From Brachycybe producta (taxonomy: Eukaryota > Arthropoda > Diplopoda > Playtdesmida > Andrognathidae), in assembly GCA_036925085.1 (NCBI GenBank), contig JAUPFP010000099.1, positions 62,001 through 126,000 on the forward strand: a stretch of 64,000 nt of DNA, given 5' to 3'. Numbering within the stretch: position 1 is the stretch's first letter; each line of letters starts with the position of its first letter. Both the position numbers and the translations under genes were made by a program. Shown one piece after another: positions 44,392-55,450 of the stretch. Below the pieces are notes generated by a model. It was given only the letters and a program-made list of their open reading frames with translations, was not told the origin of the DNA and did not search any database.

Positions 44392-46854
44392 TTGAAGTTG
44401 AAGTTGAAGTTCAAGTTGAAGTCGAAGTTAAATTTCAAGTTGAGGTTGAAGTTGAAGTTGAAGTTGAAGTTGAAGTTGAAATTGCAGTTGAAGTTGAAAT
44501 TGAATTTAAAGTTGGAGTTGAAGTTGAAGTTGAGTTGAAGTTGAAGTTAAAGTTGAAGTTGAAGTTAAAGTTGAAGTTCAAGTTGAAGTTCAAGTTGAAG
44601 TTCAAGTTGAAGTTCAAGTTGAAGTTCAAGTTGAAGTTCAAGTTGAAGTTCAAGTTGAAGTACAAGTTGAAGTTCAAGTTGAAGTTCAAGTTGAAGTTCA
44701 AGTTCAAGTTGAAGTTGAAGTTCAAGTTCAAGTTGAAGTCGAAGTTAAATTTCAAGTTGAGCTTGAAGTTTAAGTTTAAGTTGAAGTTGAAGTTGAAATT
44801 GCAGTTGAAGTTGAAATTGAATTTAAAGTTGGAGTTGAAGTTGAAGTTGAGTTGAAGTTGAAGTTAAAGTTGAAGTTGAAGTTGAAGTTGAAGTTAAAGT
44901 TGAAGTTGATGTTGAAGTTGAAGTTCAAGTTGAAGTTCAAGTTGAAGTTCAAGTTGAAGTTCAAGTTGAAGTTGAAGTTGAAATTGAAGTTGAAGTTGAA
45001 GTTGAAGTTGAAGTTAAAGTTGAGTTTGAAGTTGAAGTTGAAGTTGAAGTTGAAGTTGATGTTGAAGTTCAAGTTCAAGTTGAAGTTCAAGTTGAAGTTC
45101 AAGTTGAAGTTCAAGTTGAAGTTGAAGTTGAAATTGAAGTTGAAGTTGAAGTTGAAGTTGAAGTTAAAGTTGAGTTTGAAGTTGAAGTTGAAGTTGAAGT
45201 TAAATTTTAAGTTGAATCTGAAGTTGAAGTTGAAGTTGAAATTGAAGTTCAAGTTGAAGTTGAAGTTAAAGTTGAGTTTGAAGTTAAAGTTGAAGTTGAA
45301 GTTGAAGTCGAAGTTGAAGTTGATGTTGAAGTTGAATTCAGAGTTGAAGTTGAAGTCGAAGTTAAATTTCAAGTTGAAGCTGAAGTTCAAGTTGATGTTC
45401 AAGTTGAAGTTCAAGTTGAAGTTCAAGTTGAAGTTCAAGTTGAAGTTCAAGTTGAAGTACAAGTTGAATTTCAAGTTGAAGTTCAAGTTGAAGTTCAAGT
45501 TGAAGTTCAAGTTGAAGTTCAAGTTGAAGTTCAAGTTGAAGTTCAAGTTGAAGTTCAAGTTGAAGTTCAAGTTGAAGTTCAAGTTGAAGTTCAAATTGAA
45601 GTTCAAGTTGAAGTACAAGTTGAAGTTCAAGTTGAAGTTGAAGTTCAAGTTGAAGTTGAAGTTGAAGTTCAAGTTGAAGTTCAAGTTGAAGTTCAAGTTG
45701 AAGTTCAAGTTGAAGTCGAAGTTAAATTTCAAGTTGAATCTGAAGTTGATGTTCAAGTTGAAGTTCAAGTTGAAGTTCAAGTTGAAGTTCAAGTTGAAGT
45801 TCAAGTTGAAGTTCAAGTTGAAGTTCAAGTTGAAGTTCAAGTTGAAGTTCAAGTTGAAGTTCAAGTTGAAGTTCAAGTTGAAGTTCAAGTTGAAGTTCAA
45901 GTTGAAGTTCAAGTTGAAGTTCAAGTTGAAGTTCAAGTTGAAGTTCAAGTTGAAGTTCAAGTTGAAGTTCAAGTTGAAGTTCAAGTTGAAGTTCAAGTTG
46001 AAGTTCAAGTTGAAGTTGAAGTTGAAGTTGAAGTTGAAATTGAAGTTGAAGTTGAAGTTGAAGTTGAAGTTAAAGTTGAGTTTGAAGTTGAAGTTGAAGT
46101 TGAAGTTGAAGTTGATGTTGAAGTTGAATTCAGAGTTGAAGTTGAAGTCGAAGTTAAATTTCAAGTTGAAGCTGAAGTTCAAGTTGAAGTTCAAGTTGAA
46201 GTTCAAGTTGAAGTTCAAGTTGAAGTTCAAGTTGAAGTTCAAGTTGAAGTTCAAGTTGAAGTTCAAGTTGAAGTTCAAGTTGAAGTTCAAGTTGAAGTTC
46301 AAGTTGAAGTTCAAGTTGAAGTTTAAGTTGAAGTTCAAGTTGAAGTTCAAGTTGAAGTCAAAGTTAAATTTTAAGTTGAATCTGAAGTTGAAGTTGAAGT
46401 TGAAATTGAAGTTGAAGTTGAAGTTGAAGTTAAAGTTGAGTTTGAAGTTGAAGTTGAAGTTGAAGTTGATGTTGAAGTTGAATTCAGAGTTGAAGTTGAA
46501 GTCGAAGTTAAATTTCAAGTTGAAGCTGAAGTTCAAGTTGAAGTTCAAGTTGAAGTTCAAGTTGAAGTTCAAGTTGAAGTTCAAGTTGAAGTTCAAGTTG
46601 AAGTTCAAGTTCCAGTTGAAGTTCAAGTTGAAGTTCAAGTTGAAGTTCAAGTTGAAGTTCAAGTTGAAGTTCAAGTTGAAGTTCAAGTTGAAGTTCAAGT
46701 TGAAGTTCAAGTTGAAGTTCAAGTTGAAGTTCAAGTTGAAGTTCAAGTTGAATCTGAAGTTGAAGTTGAAGTTGAAATTGAAGTTGAAGTTGAAGTTGAA
46801 GTTAAAGTTGAGTTTGAAGTTAAAGTTGAAGTTGAAGTTGAAGTCGATGTTGAA

Positions 46855-46941
46855 GTTGAATTCAGAGTTGAAGTTGAAGTTGAAGTCGATGTTGAAGTTG
46901 AATTCAGAGTTGAAGTTGAAGTCGAAGTTAAATTTCAAGTT
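46855..46941. repeat. 42-bp tandem duplication inside C
   Basis: GAATTC sites at 46858 and 46900 are separated by exactly 42 bp containing GTCGATGTTGAAG. The same doublet is at 52020/52062 and 58575/58617, one per U copy, and nowhere else. The duplication therefore predates amplification of U. Confidence 0.9.
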
Positions 46942-48556
46942 GAAGCTGAAGTTCAAGTTGATGTTCAAGTTGAAGTTCAAGTTGAAGTTCAAGTTGAAGT
47001 TCAAGTTGAAGTTCAAGTTGAAGTACAAGTTGAATTTCAAGTTGAAGTTCAAGTTGAAGTTCAAGTTGAAGTTCAAGTTGAAGTTCAAGTTGAAGTTCAA
47101 GTTGAAGTTCAAGTTGAAGTTCAAGTTGAAGTTCAAGTTGAAGTTCAAATTTAAGTTCAAGTTGAAGTACAAGTTGAAGTTCAAGTTGAAGTTCAAGTCC
47201 CAGTTGAAGTTCAAGTTGAAGTTCAAGTTGAAGTTCAAGTTGAAGTTCAAGTTGAAGTTCAAGTTGAAGTTCAAGTTGAAGTTCAAGTTGAAGTTCAAGT
47301 TGAAGTTTAAGTTGAAGTTCAAGTTGAAGTTCAAGTTGAAGTTCAAGTTGAAGTTCAAGTTGAAGTTCAAGTTGAAGTTCAAGTTGAAGTTCAAGTTGAA
47401 GTTCAAGTTGACGTTCAAGTTGAAGTTCAAGTTGAAGTTCAAGTTGAAGTTAAAGTTGAAGTTCAAGTTGAAGTTCAAGTTGAAGTTAAAGTTGAAGTTC
47501 AAGTTGAAGTTCAAGTTGAAGTTCAAGTTGAAGTTCAAGTTGAAGTTCAAGTTGAAGTTCAAGTTGAAGTTAAAGTTAAAGTTCAAGTTGAAGTACAAGT
47601 TGAAGTTAAAGTTGAAATTGAAGTTGAAGCTGAAATTGAAGTTAAAGTTGCAGTTAAACTTGAAGTTAAAATTGAAGTTGAAGTTAAAGTTGAAGTTGCA
47701 GTTGAAATTGCAGTTGACATTTAAGTTGAAGTTGAAGTTGAAACTAAAGTTGAAGTTCAAGTTCAAGTTCAAGTTCAAGTTCAAGTTCAAGTTCAAGTTG
47801 AAGTTCAAGTTGAAGATCAAGTTGAAGTTAAAGTTGAAGTTCAAGTTGAAGTTCAAGTTGAAGTTCAAGTTGAAGTTCAAGTTGAAGTTCAAGTTGAAGT
47901 TCAAGTTGAAGTTCAAGTTGAAGTCGAAGTTAAATTTCAAGTTGAATCTGAAGTTGAAGTTGAAGTTGAAATTGAAGTTGAAGTTGAAGTTGAAGTTAAA
48001 GTTGAGTTTGAAGTTAAAGTTGAAGTTGAAGTTGAAGTCGAAGTTGAAGTTGATGTTGAAGTTGAATTCAGAGTTGAAGTTGAAGTCGAAGTTAAATTTC
48101 AAGTTGAAGCTGAAGTTCAAGTTGATGTTCAAGTTGAAGTTCAAGTTGAAGTTCAAGTTGAAGTTCAAGTTGAAGTTCAAGTTGAAGTACAAGTTGAATT
48201 TCAAGTTGAAGTTCAAGTTGAAGTTCAAGTTGAAGTTCAAGTTGAAGTTCAAGTTGAAGTTCAAGTTGAAGTTCAAGTTGAAGTTCAAATTTAAGTTCAA
48301 GTTGAAGTACAAGTTGAAGTTCAAGTTGAAGTTGAAGTTCCAGTTGAAGTTCAAGTTGAAGTTCAAGTTGAAGTTCAAGTTGAAGTTCAAGTTGAAGTTC
48401 AAGTTGAAGTCGAAGTTAAATTTCAAGTTGAATCTGAAGTTGATGTTCAAGTTGAAGTTCAAGTTGAAGTTCAAGTTGAAGTTCAAGTTGAAGTTCAAGT
48501 TGAAGTTCAAGTTGAAGTTCAAGTTGAAGTTCAAGTTGAAGTTCAAGTTGAAGTTC

Positions 48557-48567
48557 AAGTTAAGTTC
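48557..48567. other. -1 register junction, copy 3
   Basis: Same AAGTTAAGTTC join as at 43407. Register goes from 5 to 4. It is absent from unit U copy 3, whose start lies downstream of the equivalent point. Confidence 0.9.
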
Positions 48568-49064
48568 AAGTTGAAGTTCAAGTTGAAGTTCAAGTTGAAG
48601 TTCAAGTTGAAGTTCAAATTGAAGTTCAAGTTGAAGTTCAAGTTGAAGTTCAAGTTGAAGTTCAAGTTGAAGTTCAAGTTGAAGTTCAAGTTGAAGTTCA
48701 AGTTGAAGTTCAAGTTGAAGTTCAAGTTGAAGTTCAAGTTGAAGTTCAAGTTGAAGTTCAAGTTGAAGTTCAAGTTGAAGTTCAAGTTGAAGTTCAAGTT
48801 GAAGTTCAAGTTGAAGTTCAAGTTGAAGTTCAAGTTGAAGTTCAAGTTGAAGTTCAAGTTGAAGTTCAAGTTGAAGTTCAAGTTGAAGTTCAAGTTGAAG
48901 TTCAAGTTAAAGTTCAAGTTGAAGTTCAAGTTGAAGTTCAAATTGAAGTTCAAGTTGAAGTACAAGTTGAAGTTCAAGTTGAAGTTCAAGTTGAAGTTCA
49001 AGTTGAAGTTCAAGTTGAAGTTCAAGTTAAAGTTCAAGTTGAAGTACAAGTTGAAGTTAAAGTT

Positions 49065-49553
49065 GAAATTGAAGTTGAAGCTGAAGTTGAAGTTAAAGTT
49101 GCAGTTAAACTTGAAGTTAAAATTGAAGTTGAAGTTAAAGTTGAAGTTGCAGTTGAAATTGCAGTTGACATTTAAGTTTAAGTTGAAGTTGAAACTAAAG
49201 TTGAAGTTGAAGTTGAAGTTGAAGTTGAAATTGAGATGGAGTTAATGTTGAAGTTAAAATTGAATTTGAAGGTTAATTTGAAGTTGAAGTTGAAGTTAAA
49301 GTTGAAGTTGAAGTTGAAGTTGAATTTGAAGTTGAATTTGAAGTTGAATTTGAAGTTGAATTTGAAGTTGAATTTGAAGTTGAATTTGAAGTTGAATTTG
49401 AAGTTGAAGTTAAAGTTGAAATTGAAGTTGAAGTTGAAGTTGAAGTTAAAGTTGCAGTTAAACTTGAAGTTAAAATTGAAGTTGAAGTTAAAGTTGAAGT
49501 TGCAGTTGAAATTGCAGTTGACATTTAAGTTTAAGTTGAAGTTGAAACTAAAG
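49065..49553. repeat. F-G-F cassette 10
   Basis: GACATTTA at 49167 and 49520, G from 49233 with GAATTTGAAGG, seven GAATTTGAAGTT units (49322-49405). Confidence 0.92.
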
Positions 49554-52500
49554 TTGAAGTTGAAGTTGAAGTTCAAGTTGAAGTCGAAGTTAAATTTCAA
49601 GTTGAGGTTGAAGTTGAAGTTGAAGTTGAAGTTGAAGTTGAAATTGCAGTTGAAGTTGAAATTGAATTTAAAGTTGGAGTTGAAGTTGAAGTTGAGTTGA
49701 AGTTGAAGTTAAAGTTGAAGTTGAAGTTAAAGTTGAAGTTCAAGTTGAAGTTCAAGTTGAAGTTCAAGTTGAAGTTCAAGTTGAAGTTCAAGTTGAAGTT
49801 CAAGTTGAAGTTCAAGTTGAAGTACAAGTTGAAGTTCAAGTTGAAGTTCAAGTTGAAGTTCAAGTTCAAGTTGAAGTTGAAGTTCAAGTTCAAGTTGAAG
49901 TCGAAGTTAAATTTCAAGTTGAGCTTGAAGTTTAAGTTTAAGTTGAAGTTGAAGTTGAAATTGCAGTTGAAGTTGAAATTGAATTTAAAGTTGGAGTTGA
50001 AGTTGAAGTTGAGTTGAAGTTGAAGTTAAAGTTGAAGTTGAAGTTGAAGTTGAAGTTAAAGTTGAAGTTGATGTTGAAGTTGAAGTTCAAGTTGAAGTTC
50101 AAGTTGAAGTTCAAGTTGAAGTTCAAGTTGAAGTTGAAGTTGAAATTGAAGTTGAAGTTGAAGTTGAAGTTGAAGTTAAAGTTGAGTTTGAAGTTGAAGT
50201 TGAAGTTGAAGTTGAAGTTGATGTTGAAGTTCAAGTTCAAGTTGAAGTTCAAGTTGAAGTTCAAGTTGAAGTTCAAGTTGAAGTTGAAGTTGAAATTGAA
50301 GTTGAAGTTGAAGTTGAAGTTGAAGTTAAAGTTGAGTTTGAAGTTGAAGTTGAAGTTGAAGTTAAATTTTAAGTTGAATCTGAAGTTGAAGTTGAAGTTG
50401 AAATTGAAGTTCAAGTTGAAGTTGAAGTTAAAGTTGAGTTTGAAGTTAAAGTTGAAGTTGAAGTTGAAGTCGAAGTTGAAGTTGATGTTGAAGTTGAATT
50501 CAGAGTTGAAGTTGAAGTCGAAGTTAAATTTCAAGTTGAAGCTGAAGTTCAAGTTGATGTTCAAGTTGAAGTTCAAGTTGAAGTTCAAGTTGAAGTTCAA
50601 GTTGAAGTTCAAGTTGAAGTACAAGTTGAATTTCAAGTTGAAGTTCAAGTTGAAGTTCAAGTTGAAGTTCAAGTTGAAGTTCAAGTTGAAGTTCAAGTTG
50701 AAGTTCAAGTTGAAGTTCAAGTTGAAGTTCAAGTTGAAGTTCAAGTTGAAGTTCAAATTGAAGTTCAAGTTGAAGTACAAGTTGAAGTTCAAGTTGAAGT
50801 TGAAGTTCAAGTTGAAGTTGAAGTTGAAGTTCAAGTTGAAGTTCAAGTTGAAGTTCAAGTTGAAGTTCAAGTTGAAGTCGAAGTTAAATTTCAAGTTGAA
50901 TCTGAAGTTGATGTTCAAGTTGAAGTTCAAGTTGAAGTTCAAGTTGAAGTTCAAGTTGAAGTTCAAGTTGAAGTTCAAGTTGAAGTTCAAGTTGAAGTTC
51001 AAGTTGAAGTTCAAGTTGAAGTTCAAGTTGAAGTTCAAGTTGAAGTTCAAGTTGAAGTTCAAGTTGAAGTTCAAGTTGAAGTTCAAGTTGAAGTTCAAGT
51101 TGAAGTTCAAGTTGAAGTTCAAGTTGAAGTTCAAGTTGAAGTTCAAGTTGAAGTTCAAGTTGAAGTTCAAGTTGAAGTTGAAGTTGAAGTTGAAGTTGAA
51201 ATTGAAGTTGAAGTTGAAGTTGAAGTTGAAGTTAAAGTTGAGTTTGAAGTTGAAGTTGAAGTTGAAGTTGAAGTTGATGTTGAAGTTGAATTCAGAGTTG
51301 AAGTTGAAGTCGAAGTTAAATTTCAAGTTGAAGCTGAAGTTCAAGTTGAAGTTCAAGTTGAAGTTCAAGTTGAAGTTCAAGTTGAAGTTCAAGTTGAAGT
51401 TCAAGTTGAAGTTCAAGTTGAAGTTCAAGTTGAAGTTCAAGTTGAAGTTCAAGTTGAAGTTCAAGTTGAAGTTCAAGTTGAAGTTTAAGTTGAAGTTCAA
51501 GTTGAAGTTCAAGTTGAAGTCAAAGTTAAATTTTAAGTTGAATCTGAAGTTGAAGTTGAAGTTGAAATTGAAGTTGAAGTTGAAGTTGAAGTTAAAGTTG
51601 AGTTTGAAGTTGAAGTTGAAGTTGAAGTTGATGTTGAAGTTGAATTCAGAGTTGAAGTTGAAGTCGAAGTTAAATTTCAAGTTGAAGCTGAAGTTCAAGT
51701 TGAAGTTCAAGTTGAAGTTCAAGTTGAAGTTCAAGTTGAAGTTCAAGTTGAAGTTCAAGTTGAAGTTCAAGTTCCAGTTGAAGTTCAAGTTGAAGTTCAA
51801 GTTGAAGTTCAAGTTGAAGTTCAAGTTGAAGTTCAAGTTGAAGTTCAAGTTGAAGTTCAAGTTGAAGTTCAAGTTGAAGTTCAAGTTGAAGTTCAAGTTG
51901 AAGTTCAAGTTGAATCTGAAGTTGAAGTTGAAGTTGAAATTGAAGTTGAAGTTGAAGTTGAAGTTAAAGTTGAGTTTGAAGTTAAAGTTGAAGTTGAAGT
52001 TGAAGTCGATGTTGAAGTTGAATTCAGAGTTGAAGTTGAAGTTGAAGTCGATGTTGAAGTTGAATTCAGAGTTGAAGTTGAAGTCGAAGTTAAATTTCAA
52101 GTTGAAGCTGAAGTTCAAGTTGATGTTCAAGTTGAAGTTCAAGTTGAAGTTCAAGTTGAAGTTCAAGTTGAAGTTCAAGTTGAAGTACAAGTTGAATTTC
52201 AAGTTGAAGTTCAAGTTGAAGTTCAAGTTGAAGTTCAAGTTGAAGTTCAAGTTGAAGTTCAAGTTGAAGTTCAAGTTGAAGTTCAAGTTGAAGTTCAAGT
52301 TGAAGTTCAAATTTAAGTTCAAGTTGAAGTACAAGTTGAAGTTCAAGTTGAAGTTCAAGTCCCAGTTGAAGTTCAAGTTGAAGTTCAAGTTGAAGTTCAA
52401 GTTGAAGTTCAAGTTGAAGTTCAAGTTGAAGTTCAAGTTGAAGTTCAAGTTGAAGTTTAAGTTGAAGTTCAAGTTGAAGTTCAAGTTGAAGTTCAAGTTG

Positions 52501-54066
52501 AAGTTCAAGTTGAAGTTCAAGTTGAAGTTCAAGTTGAAGTTCAAGTTGAAGTTCAAGTTGACGTTCAAGTTGAAGTTCAAGTTGAAGTTCAAGTTGAAGT
52601 TAAAGTTGAAGTTCAAGTTGAAGTTCAAGTTGAAGTTAAAGTTGAAGTTCAAGTTGAAGTTCAAGTTGAAGTTCAAGTTGAAGTTCAAGTTGAAGTTCAA
52701 GTTGAAGTTCAAGTTGAAGTTAAAGTTAAAGTTCAAGTTGAAGTACAAGTTGAAGTTAAAGTTGAAATTGAAGTTGAAGCTGAAATTGAAGTTAAAGTTG
52801 CAGTTAAACTTGAAGTTAAAATTGAAGTTGAAGTTAAAGTTGAAGTTGCAGTTGAAATTGCAGTTGACATTTAAGTTGAAGTTGAAGTTGAAACTAAAGT
52901 TGAAGTTCAAGTTCAAGTTCAAGTTCAAGTTCAAGTTCAAGTTCAAGTTGAAGTTCAAGTTGAAGATCAAGTTGAAGTTAAAGTTGAAGTTCAAGTTGAA
53001 GTTCAAGTTGAAGTTCAAGTTGAAGTTCAAGTTGAAGTTCAAGTTGAAGTTCAAGTTGAAGTTCAAGTTGAAGTCGAAGTTAAATTTCAAGTTGAATCTG
53101 AAGTTGAAGTTGAAGTTGAAATTGAAGTTGAAGTTGAAGTTGAAGTTAAAGTTGAGTTTGAAGTTAAAGTTGAAGTTGAAGTTGAAGTCGAAGTTGAAGT
53201 TGATGTTGAAGTTGAATTCAGAGTTGAAGTTGAAGTCGAAGTTAAATTTCAAGTTGAAGCTGAAGTTCAAGTTGATGTTCAAGTTGAAGTTCAAGTTGAA
53301 GTTCAAGTTGAAGTTCAAGTTGAAGTTCAAGTTGAAGTACAAGTTGAATTTCAAGTTGAAGTTCAAGTTGAAGTTCAAGTTGAAGTTCAAGTTGAAGTTC
53401 AAGTTGAAGTTCAAGTTGAAGTTCAAGTTGAAGTTCAAATTTAAGTTCAAGTTGAAGTACAAGTTGAAGTTCAAGTTGAAGTTGAAGTTCCAGTTGAAGT
53501 TCAAGTTGAAGTTCAAGTTGAAGTTCAAGTTGAAGTTCAAGTTGAAGTTCAAGTTGAAGTTCAAGTTGAAGTTCAAGTTGAAGTTCAAGTTGAAGTTCAA
53601 GTTGAAGTTCAAGTTGAAGTTCAAGTTGAAGTTCAAGTTGAAGTTCAAGTTGAAGTTCAAGTTGAAGTTCAAGTTGAAGTTCAAGTTGAAGTTCAAGTTG
53701 AAGTTCAAGTTGAAGTTCAAGTTGACGTTCAAGTTGAAGTTCAAGTTGAAGTTCAAGTTGAAGTTAAAGTTGAAGTTCAAGTTGAAGTTCAAGTTGAAGT
53801 TCAAGTTGAAGTTAAAGTTGAAGTTCAAGTTGAAGTTCAAGTTGAAGTTCAAGTTGAAGTTCAAGTTGAAGTTCAAGTTGAAGTTAAAGTTAAAGTTCAA
53901 GTTGAAGTACAAGTTGAAGTTAAAGTTGAAATTGAAGTTGAAGCTGAAATTGAAGTTAAAGTTGCAGTTAAACTTGAAGTTAAAATTGAAGTTGAAGTTA
54001 AAGTTGAAGTTGCAGTTGAAATTGCAGTTGACATTTAAGTTGAAGTTGAAGTTGAAACTAAAGTTG

Positions 54067-54120
54067 AAGTTCAAGTTCAAGTTCAAGTTCAAGTTCAAGT
54101 TCAAGTTCAAGTTCAAGTTC
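54067..54120. repeat. Nine-copy AAGTTC homo-hexamer run
   Basis: Nine consecutive AAGTTC units follow F at 54030; the copy at 60634-60687 is the same. Other solo F elements carry four to seven. AAGATC follows shortly after. Confidence 0.9.
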
Positions 54121-55450
54121 AAGTTGAAGATCAAGTTGAAGTTAAAGTTGAAGTTCAAGTTGAAGTTCAAGTTGAAGTTCAAGTTGAAGTTCAAGTTGAA
54201 GTTCAAGTTGAAGTTCAAGTTGAAGTTCAAGTTGAAGTTCAAGTTGAAGTCGAAGTTAAATTTCAAGTTGAATCTGAAGTTGAAGTTGAAGTTGAAGTTG
54301 AAGTTGAAGTTGAAGTTGAAGTTAAAGTTAAAGTTGAAGTTGAAATTGCAGTTGAAGTTGAAATTGAATTTAAAGTTGGAGTTGAAGTTGAAGTTGAGTT
54401 GAAGTTGAAGTTAAAGTTAAAGTTGAAGTTGAAGTTGAAGTCGAAGTTAAATTTCAAGTTGAAGCTGAAGTTCAAGTTGAAGTTCAAGTTGAAGTTCAAG
54501 TTGAAGTTCAAGTTGAAGTTCAAGTTGAAGTTCAAGTTGAAGTTCAAGTTGAAGTTCAAGTTGAAGTTCAAGTTGAAGTTCAAGTTGAAGTTCAAGTTGA
54601 AGTTCAAGTTGAAGTTCAAGTTGAAGTTCAAGTTAAAGTTCAAGTTGAAGTTCAAGTTGAAGTACAAGTTGAAGTTCAAGTTGAAGTTCAAGTTGAAGTT
54701 CAAGTTGAAGTTCAAGTTGAAGTCGAAGTTAAATTTCAAGTTGAGGTTGAAGTTGAAGTTGAAGTTGAAGTTCAAGTTGAAGTTCAAGTTGAAGTTCAAG
54801 TTGAAGTTCAAGTTGAAGTCGAAGTTAAATTTCAAGTTGAATCTGAAGTTGAAGTTAAAGTTGAAGTTGAAGTTGAAGTCAGAGTTGAACTTTGAAGTCG
54901 ATGTTAAATTTCAATTTGAAGTTCAAGTTGAAGTTCAAGTTGAAGTTCAAGTTGAAGTTCAAGTTGAATTCAAAGTTAAATTTCAAGTTGAATCTGAAGT
55001 TGAAGTTGAAGTTGAAATTGAAGTTGAAGTTGAAGTTGAAGTTAAAGTTGAGTTTGAAGTTAAAGTTGAAGTTGAAGTTGAAGTTGAAGTTGAAGTTGAA
55101 GTTGATGTTGAAGTTGAATTCAGAGTTGAAGTTGAAGTCGAAGTTAAATTTCAAGTTGAAGCTGAAGTTCAAGTTGATGTTCAAGTTGAAGTTCAAGTTG
55201 AAGTTCAAGTTGAAGTTCAAGTTGAAGTTCAAGTTGAAGTACAAGTTGAATTTCAAGTTGAAGTTCAAGTTAAAGTTCAAGTTGAAGTTCAAGTTGAAGT
55301 TCAAATTGAAGTTCAAGTTGAAGTACAAGTTGAAGTTCAAGTTGAAGTTCAAGTTGAAGTTCAAGTTGAAGTTCAAGTTGAAGTTCAAGTTAAAGTTCAA
55401 GTTGAAGTACAAGTTGAAGTTAAAGTTGAAATTGAAGTTGAAGCTGAAGT

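Larger units (their letters stand above)
43267..48404. repeat. Large unit U, copy 1 (5.14 kb)
   Basis: It starts GAAGTCGAAGTTAAATTTC, AATCTG, GATGTTC, then the -1 junction (43407), perfect run, cassette 9, E 44512, H 44759, E 44829, C 45334, 46126, 46480, 46858, 46900 and 48064, GTTCCAG near 46611, GTCCCAG near 47198, a single GACGTT 47410, solo F 47716 and AAGTTC x7. GTTCAAATTTAAG near 47150 and 48290 is a signature of this family. Copy 2 follows immediately at offsets 5,138-5,162, changing in 12-bp steps. Confidence 0.9.
48405..55450. repeat. Large unit U, copy 2 (7.05 kb)
   Basis: It follows copy 1 from the -1 junction (48557) through cassette 10, H 49921, C 50496-52062, GACGTT 52560, F 52866 and C 53214. 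At about 53.5 kb copy 1 ends while this copy continues: a 12-mer run, GACGTT 53724, F 54030, AAGTTC x9 (54067-54120), E 54376, D 54876, C 54966 (GAATTCAAAG) and 55116, and a truncated F near 55.44 kb that reads GAAGCTGAAG then returns to 12-mers. Confidence 0.9.

Noticed and set aside
54067-54120. Nuclear-receptor half-sites (AGTTCA direct repeats)
   Set aside because: AGTTCA resembles a degenerate half-site, but it is a forced by-product of the unit and the spacing (0 or 6) gives no specific prediction.
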